Shown: piece after piece, positions 23,662 through 28,375 of the stretch
How the letters are laid out: the number at the start of each line of letters is the position of its first letter
Position numbering within the stretch: the stretch's first letter is position 1
DNA from: C7867-002 sp964637485
Lineage (GTDB): Bacteria; Patescibacteriota; Minisyncoccia; Phycocordibacterales; PALSA-1337
Assembly: GCA_964637485.1 (NCBI GenBank)
Contig: CAZWUU010000004.1
Location: forward strand, 1 to 28,375
Reading direction: 5' to 3'
DNA length: 28,375 bases
Notes under the pieces: generated by a model
Told to the model about the DNA's origin: nothing
The model's database searches: none
What the model saw: the letters and a program-made list of their open reading frames with translations, nothing else
Translations under genes and position numbers: made by a program

Positions 23662-24798
23662 ATGAAAATATTATTTACAGGTGGTGGCACAGGAGGACAT
23701 TTCTATCCGATAATTGCAGTTATTCAGGCTCTGAATGATGTCCTGGTGGAAAGAAAAGTTTTAACACCAGAGCTCTTTTTCATGTCTACCGAGGAATATG
23801 ATTCTAACTTGCTATTTGAAAACGATGTCAAATTCATCAAAATAACTTCCGGCAAGTGGCGACGTTATTTTTCGCTTATGAATTTTATTGATCTGTTTAA
23901 AATAGCTGGAGGCTGCATTCAGGCAACCATATCTATGTACAAGATTTATCCAGATGTCGTCTTCGGCAAGGGTGGTTATACCAGTTTTCCGGCCTTATTC
24001 GCTGCGAGAATATTACGTATCCCGGTCATAATTCATGAATCTGACGCGCACCCAGGAAAGGTAAATCGCTGGGCCAGTAAGTTCGCAAGAAAAATAGCTG
24101 TATCATATCCGGGAGCATCAGAACATTTTAGTGAGAAAATTCGACAGAAGATCGCTTATACAGGCAATCCAATCAGACCAGAGATAGCAAGCCCGATGTC
24201 AAACGGGGCAAATGAATTCCTTAAGCTCGAGGAGGGAACTCCTGTGGTACTTGTTCTCGGCGGTTCTCAAGGATCTACGACTGTTAATAATGCCGTTATC
24301 GATTCATTGCCTGAGCTTCTAAATCGATATCAGGTCATTCATCAAACTGGAAAAAATAACTACACTGAAATGACAAACACTACAGGCATAGTCCTCAAAG
24401 ATCATCCGTATGCTCATAGATATCATCCGTATGATTATTTAAACGTCCTGGCCATGAGAATGGCTGCCGGAGTTGCTTCAGTAGTCGTATCACGCGCAGG
24501 TTCTACTATATTTGAAATTGCAGCATGGGGCATCCCTTCTATTCTCATACCGCTTAGTCCAGAAATTTCTCATGACCAGACAGCAAACGCATACTCATAT
24601 GGCAAGACGGGAGCTGCATCTGTTATTGAAGAGACAAATTTGCATGGTCACATACTGATAACTGAGATAGACCGCATATGCGGAAGCAATAGCATACGAG
24701 AAACTATGTCATCCCGAGCCAAAGCCTTCTCAAGAACAGATAGTGCTAAGATCATAGCTAGCGCACTTCTGGATATTGCACTGGAACATGAGAAATGA
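23662..24798 (+). CDS. murG: UDP-GlcNAc transferase MurG
   Basis: MurG adds GlcNAc to lipid I on the inner membrane face, making lipid II. The 378-aa GT-B enzyme shows the N-terminal loop FTGGGTGGHFYPI (about 5-17), GKGGYTSFPALFAARIL, IPVIIHESDAHPGKVNRW, the second glycine loop VLVLGGSQGSTTVN, and the UDP-binding SRAGSTIFEIAAWGIPSILIPL. ATG 23662 is chosen: MurG families start three to five residues before the first glycine loop, and the -10 box points exactly here. A DHPYAHRYHPYDY segment is encoded by a 12-base direct repeat (24401-24412 and 24422-24433). It supplies the substrate for the FtsW-like protein upstream. Confidence 0.95.
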   Translation: MKILFTGGGTGGHFYPIIAVIQALNDVLVERKVLTPELFFMSTEEYDSNLLFENDVKFIKITSGKWRRYFSLMNFIDLFKIAGGCIQATISMYKIYPDVVFGKGGYTSFPALFAARILRIPVIIHESDAHPGKVNRWASKFARKIAVSYPGASEHFSEKIRQKIAYTGNPIRPEIASPMSNGANEFLKLEEGTPVVLVLGGSQGSTTVNNAVIDSLPELLNRYQVIHQTGKNNYTEMTNTTGIVLKDHPYAHRYHPYDYLNVLAMRMAAGVASVVVSRAGSTIFEIAAWGIPSILIPLSPEISHDQTANAYSYGKTGAASVIEETNLHGHILITEIDRICGSNSIRETMSSRAKAFSRTDSAKIIASALLDIALEHEK

Positions 24799-24851
24799 TA
24801 GGGTGAAAATCTAGCAAACGGTTTATTTACCAAATCTAATAATTCATTAAT

Positions 24852-25352
24852 ATGCAACAAGAATCGGGCCTTAAAACATGGCAATGGGTAGTAACTGCTA
24901 TCGTTGTCGTGGCTCTAATAATCATAGGTGTAATAGTCTTTACCAAGGATGGAAATTCGGATAAGAAACTCGACGAAGATCCGACCACAACCTCAGCAAC
25001 AACTACTTCAGTCGGCACTATCATCGTCGGTGATCAATACCCGGGAAATGTGGTTTACATATCATCGCTCGATCTATCCTCACCGGCCTGGGTAGTAATA
25101 CACAGGGATGACAACGGCAAGCCTGGTAAAGTCATCGGGGAAAAATGGGTGACAGCCGGCATTCAACCGGTAAGGATCACTACCAGTGAACCTATCATCG
25201 ATGGGCAAGCATACTACGTAATGATTCACACTGAGAATGGTGACTTGAAATTTGACGAGGCCACTGATCTGCCTCTCAAGGACCAGAAGGGAAATGTGGT
25301 GATGAAAATATTCCGAGGATCTTCATCGGTTAGTAATGATATAAAGGGCTAA
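24852..25352 (+). CDS. Membrane-anchored protein with DUF7282-like domain
   Basis: A 166-aa protein with an uncleaved-looking N-terminal membrane helix (about 12-31), a Thr/Ser/Asp-rich linker (about 35-55) and an outer domain. The domain (about 60-155) has AWVVIHRDDNGKPGKVIGEKWVTAG and AYYVMIHTENGDLKFDEATDLPL, resembling DUF7282, known from archaeal and CPR surface proteins. Its function is unknown; a surface or adhesion role is inference. The upstream CTAATAAT (24836-24843) could act as a -10 with a very short leader, but it is weak. A strong terminator follows. Confidence 0.7.
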   Translation: MQQESGLKTWQWVVTAIVVVALIIIGVIVFTKDGNSDKKLDEDPTTTSATTTSVGTIIVGDQYPGNVVYISSLDLSSPAWVVIHRDDNGKPGKVIGEKWVTAGIQPVRITTSEPIIDGQAYYVMIHTENGDLKFDEATDLPLKDQKGNVVMKIFRGSSSVSNDIKG

Positions 25353-25366
25353 CAGAAGCGAGACAG

Positions 25367-25395
25367 ATGGCGCAGTCACGGATTGCGCCATTTTT
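25367..25395 (+). terminator. Rho-independent terminator
   Basis: ATGGCGCA (25367-25374) pairs perfectly with TGCGCCAT (25384-25391) around a nine-base loop, followed by TTTTT (25391-25395). It is the clearest intrinsic terminator in the window and lies 14 bases after the DUF7282-like gene. Its T-run merges with the gltX promoter. Confidence 0.85.
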
Positions 25396-25403
25396 GCTAT
25401 AAT
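25395..25403 (+). promoter_or_regulatory. Extended -10 promoter of gltX, leaderless
   Basis: TGCTATAAT, hexamer 25398-25403; the predicted start is 25410, the A of the gltX ATG. The T of the TG extension is the last base of the terminator T-run. A possible -35 region lies in the hairpin loop and has no good match. Confidence 0.65.
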
Positions 25404-25409
25404 CATCGT

Positions 25410-26744
25410 ATGAATAAAGTTGTAACAAGGTTTGCACCGAGCCCAACTGGATATTTTCATGCCGGTAGCTATAGAACAGCACTATTCTCATATATATATG
25501 CTCGACAACATCACGGTAAATTTATACTCCGCATCGAAGACACAGATCGCAAGAGGTCAAAGAAGGAATATGAAGATAACATCATCGACAGTCTAGAGTG
25601 GATGGGTCTTAAATACGACGAATTTTATCGACAATCAGAGAGAAGCAAAATTTACGCTAAAGCGATTAATAAGCTCATAGATAAGGGACACGCCTATGTT
25701 TCGGAAGAGACTCCGAGCGAGGAAGGTGACAGAGACCGTGTGATACGATTCAAGAATCCAAACAAGAAAGTCGTCTTTGATGACCTGATAAGAGGAAAGA
25801 TAGAATTTGACACAACCGAGCTCGGTGACTTTGTCATCGCGAAAAGTATGGATGAACCAGTTTTTCATCTCGTCAATGTCGTCGATGACGCTGATATGGG
25901 TATCACTCACGTCATACGCGGAGAGGATCACATATCGAACACTCCGAGACATATACTCATATATGAAGCCCTCGGTGCCACCATCCCGACATTTGCCCAC
26001 ATTCCTTTGCTCCTAGCTACGGATAGGTCGAAACTATCGAAGCGCAACGGTGCTGTTCCGATCACAGAGTACAGAAAGCGCGGCTTCCTCAAGGACGCGG
26101 TCATCAACTATCTATCATTACTCGGTTGGCATCCAGTCGACGACGAAGAAGTACTTACATTCGATGACATTGTCCGTGAATTTAGCCTCAAGCGTGTTCA
26201 GAAGAGTGGGGCGATATTCGACGAGACCAAACTCAAATGGTTTAACCGTCAGTACATACAAAAATTGTCTGATGATGATTTTATTGCAAACTCTATGTTG
26301 TTTATACCGGAATGGCTAACAACAAGAAGTGAACAGATGGGCAAGCTCATACCGCTTATCAGGGAGAAGATTGACTGTTTCTCGGACATTCAAACACTAT
26401 TTTCTGAGTCAGGAGAATTGAGGTTTATCAGCAAAATCGATGATTATCCCAAGGAAATGCTTATTTGGAAAAAGAATCCAGACATTAATGCCTCTAGAAA
26501 TCATCTGGAGAATTGCCACGAACTATTACAAGGGCTTCGTCCGACTAATTTTGAGGCAGAATCTATCAAAGGTGTTCTGTGGAAGTATGCTGAAGATAAT
26601 GGGAGGGGAAACGTACTGTGGCCTCTGCGAGTCGCTCTTACTGGTCAGGAGAAATCGCCCGATCCGTTTACTGCAGCATACATCCTTGAGAAAGACGAAA
26701 CGCTCGATAGAATAAATAGGGCCATAGTCAAATGTGGTCAGTAA
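25410..26744 (+). CDS. gltX: Glutamyl-tRNA synthetase
   Basis: A class I synthetase that charges tRNA-Glu. The 444-aa protein starts MNKVVTRFAPSPTGYFHAGS with the HIGH motif as HAGS (H17-S20), has RIEDTDRKRSKKEYEDNI, the HVIRGEDHISNTPRHILIYEALG segment, KMSKS as KLSKR (208-212), and a helical anticodon-binding region. ATG 25410 is chosen over an ATG 27 bases upstream, because the terminator and -10 lie between them and the family starts just before VVTRFAPSPTG. It may also charge tRNA-Gln, as non-discriminating GluRS enzymes do; the sequence alone does not show this. Confidence 0.96.
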   Translation: MNKVVTRFAPSPTGYFHAGSYRTALFSYIYARQHHGKFILRIEDTDRKRSKKEYEDNIIDSLEWMGLKYDEFYRQSERSKIYAKAINKLIDKGHAYVSEETPSEEGDRDRVIRFKNPNKKVVFDDLIRGKIEFDTTELGDFVIAKSMDEPVFHLVNVVDDADMGITHVIRGEDHISNTPRHILIYEALGATIPTFAHIPLLLATDRSKLSKRNGAVPITEYRKRGFLKDAVINYLSLLGWHPVDDEEVLTFDDIVREFSLKRVQKSGAIFDETKLKWFNRQYIQKLSDDDFIANSMLFIPEWLTTRSEQMGKLIPLIREKIDCFSDIQTLFSESGELRFISKIDDYPKEMLIWKKNPDINASRNHLENCHELLQGLRPTNFEAESIKGVLWKYAEDNGRGNVLWPLRVALTGQEKSPDPFTAAYILEKDETLDRINRAIVKCGQ

Positions 26745-26758
26745 TTATCGATAGTCAC

Positions 26759-28045
26759 ATGAGCAAAGTCAGCTTGGTGGGTTACTTAGTGCTGCTGCTT
26801 ATCGTCGTTGCACCAGCTCATGCGAACTCACAAACCATTCAAGGCATTCAGGAGCAAATTAATTCGCGAAATACTGAAATACTTCGATTGGAAGAGGACA
26901 TAAAAGCTTATCAATACGAAATCCAATCGCTCAGCACAAAGGCAAAGTCACTCTCAAGCACTGTCCAGGAACTTGAACTGACACGAAAAAAGCTCGAGGC
27001 CGATATAAAAATTACCGAAGGTAAGATTCTTCAAAAAAATCTTGAGCTTAAAATGCTTTCAGGAGAAATATCAAAGACAGAGTCCAGTATAGTGGATAAC
27101 ATTAAATATATTGAAACATCGATAAAGAAAATTGCTGAGGCCAATAATGGAGCAAGAGAACTGGCGTCACTACTATCAGGACAGTCTCTGACACTTTTTT
27201 CTAATACTGTCAATGAGCTGATAATACTAGAATCTAGTTTGCGGGACAGGATAAGTAGTCTGCGTAAGGAAAAACAAACTCTAATCGTTAATAAGTCTGC
27301 AGTCGAAAGGGCTCGGTCAGAACTACTGCGACTGGATGAGCAATTGAGTAGTCAGAAGGTGATAATACAGTCAACAATTAACGAGCAAAAGAAGCTCCTA
27401 AGCGATACAAAAAATTCAGAATCTGCTTATTCACGCATTTTAAGGGAGAAGCAGAGTTTGATGGCGGCCTTTGAGCAGGAAATCTTAAAGCTTGAATCCG
27501 AGCTCAAGCTGGCGGTCGACAGGTCAAAATTACCGAAGTCGGGTCAGAACGTATTCATATGGCCACTTAACAATGTAAGAATCACTCAGTATTTCGGTAA
27601 TACTGATTTTGCGTCTAGAAATGCACAGTTATACAGTGGTCGTGGCCACAATGGGATAGATCTCGGAACAATGGTTGGGACGCCAGTAAAAGCGGCCTTA
27701 TCAGGCACGATTGTGGGCCAGGGTGACACAGACATATATCCGCGATGCTATTCATTAGGTAAATGGGTTCTCATACGTCACGACAATGGTTTGTCTACAT
27801 TGTACGCACACTTGTCTCTCATAGCTGTGCAGACTGGCTCAAGGGTTACTACCGGGGACCTCATAGCATATACTGGCAATACTGGATACTCAACTGGCCC
27901 GCATCTGCATTTCGGCGTATACGCATCTTCAGGAATAGAAATAAGACGTTTCACAACTAGTACGAGCTGTAGTGGAGCAACTCTTCCAATCGCTTCATTT
28001 GAAGCGTATCTGAATCCACTCGCATATTTACCTGCTATTAATTAG
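26759..28045 (+). CDS. Coiled-coil M23 peptidase (murein hydrolase)
   Basis: A secreted peptidoglycan endopeptidase or amidase activator of 428 aa. It has an N-terminal signal peptide (about 1-22, ending AHANS), a long coiled coil (about 25-255), and a C-terminal M23 domain (about 270-395). The zinc ligands HNGID (H297, D301) and HLHF (H382, H384) are all present, so unlike EnvC or NlpD it should be catalytic. ATG 26759 gives a clean signal peptide; ATG 26732 adds nine residues and overlaps gltX by 13 bases. No clear -10 fits either start, so read-through from gltX is likely. It probably opens septal or side-wall peptidoglycan. Confidence 0.9.
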   Translation: MSKVSLVGYLVLLLIVVAPAHANSQTIQGIQEQINSRNTEILRLEEDIKAYQYEIQSLSTKAKSLSSTVQELELTRKKLEADIKITEGKILQKNLELKMLSGEISKTESSIVDNIKYIETSIKKIAEANNGARELASLLSGQSLTLFSNTVNELIILESSLRDRISSLRKEKQTLIVNKSAVERARSELLRLDEQLSSQKVIIQSTINEQKKLLSDTKNSESAYSRILREKQSLMAAFEQEILKLESELKLAVDRSKLPKSGQNVFIWPLNNVRITQYFGNTDFASRNAQLYSGRGHNGIDLGTMVGTPVKAALSGTIVGQGDTDIYPRCYSLGKWVLIRHDNGLSTLYAHLSLIAVQTGSRVTTGDLIAYTGNTGYSTGPHLHFGVYASSGIEIRRFTTSTSCSGATLPIASFEAYLNPLAYLPAIN

Positions 28046-28048
28046 AAG

Positions 28049-28057
28049 TGATATAAT
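28049..28057 (+). promoter_or_regulatory. Extended -10 promoter of the last gene
   Basis: TGATATAAT, hexamer 28052-28057; the predicted start 28064 is three bases before the ATG at 28067. Confidence 0.5.
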
Positions 28058-28066
28058 TATTACGTC

Positions 28067-28336
28067 ATGAAAAAACAGGCTCCAATAGGGGAGAGAGGCT
28101 TTATAAAGATGGTACTCGTCATTGTGATTGCTCTTCTGGTCGTAAGCTACTTTGGAATCAACATAAGAGCGCTTGTCGATTCACCTACGACAAAAGAAAA
28201 TTTCAGCTACGTAGCTAGTACGACAGTGTCCGTTTGGAATAATTATTTGAAAGCTCCTGCGACATTTATATGGGATAAGGTTATTATTGATATGATATGG
28301 AAGCCGGCCACTCTCAAGGATAAAGTTATTCAGTAG
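28067..28336 (+). CDS. Small single-span membrane protein
   Basis: An 89-aa protein with a basic N-terminus, one membrane helix (about residues 14-32, MVLVIVIALLVVSYFGI) and an outer part rich in Trp and Tyr with a LKAPATFIWDKVIIDMIW segment. I recall similar short proteins in Parcubacteria but no function. The well-placed -10 box and a start 21 bases after the M23 gene support it as real. The remaining 39 bases to the window end hold a TGGTATATC (28356-28364) that might be the next promoter. Confidence 0.65.
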   Translation: MKKQAPIGERGFIKMVLVIVIALLVVSYFGINIRALVDSPTTKENFSYVASTTVSVWNNYLKAPATFIWDKVIIDMIWKPATLKDKVIQ

Positions 28337-28375
28337 CTCTTTTACTGGCTGTAATTGGTATATCATAGTCGTAAA

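Noticed and set aside
28331..28347. CAGTA/TACTG inverted repeat after the last gene as a terminator
   Set aside because: The stem is only five pairs and no T-run follows it.
1..28375. CRISPR arrays, insertion sequences, rRNA or tRNA genes
   Set aside because: No spaced direct repeats, transposase or terminal repeats, or RNA gene signatures were seen; the only short direct repeat (24401-24433) lies within murG.

Overview
The window carries 30 genes on the + strand and no convincing gene on the - strand. It looks like a core piece of a Candidate Phyla Radiation (Patescibacteria) chromosome, most likely from the Parcubacteria/Paceibacteria side; that placement is inferred from gene content, not from a tree. 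The main reasons are an alanyl-tRNA synthetase that ends after its editing domain (606 aa), a sigma-region-4/HARE helix-turn-helix protein, a PilM-like plus baseplate-J-like pair, a DUF7282-like surface protein, very tight gene packing, and almost no Shine-Dalgarno sequences. TGA is a normal stop (mltG, scpB, murG), so this is not a UGA-glycine lineage such as Gracilibacteria or Absconditabacteria.

Layout: (1) 1-1782, about 100 bases of foreign-looking DNA followed by leuS lacking its 5' third; (2) 1876-6298, sigma4/HARE regulator, a membrane protein of unknown function, mltG and mnmA; (3) 6306-9594, an ATP-cone/PD-(D/E)XK/HhH nuclease-like protein overlapping a uracil-DNA glycosylase without Fe-S cysteines, then a short alaS; (4) 9599-12142, a degenerate actin-like (PilM/FtsA-type) protein and a membrane-anchored baseplate-J-like protein; (5) 12202-16148, the alpha operon infA-rpmJ-rpsM-rpsK-rpsD-rpoA-rplQ joined to rplM-rpsI; (6) 16213-20242, grpE, a small unknown gene, dnaK and dnaJ; (7) 20260-24798, trpS, scpA, scpB, ftsW and murG (chromosome compaction next to cell-wall synthesis); (8) 24852-28336, a DUF7282-like anchored protein, gltX, an M23 peptidase with a coiled coil, and a small membrane protein.

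The most striking signal cuts across genes. Upstream of about half the genes a -10 box, often the extended form TGCTATAAT, ends exactly 6 bases before the start codon. Transcription starting at the usual distance would then begin on the A of the ATG, giving leaderless mRNAs. Nine genes fit to the base and four more lie within 0-3 bases. The infA and rpoA promoters are instead classical (-35, 17-bp spacer, -10) and leave leaders of 14 and 19 bases. The geometry also corrects the starts of murG and gltX. Nothing was checked against databases; family names rest on motifs read by eye.
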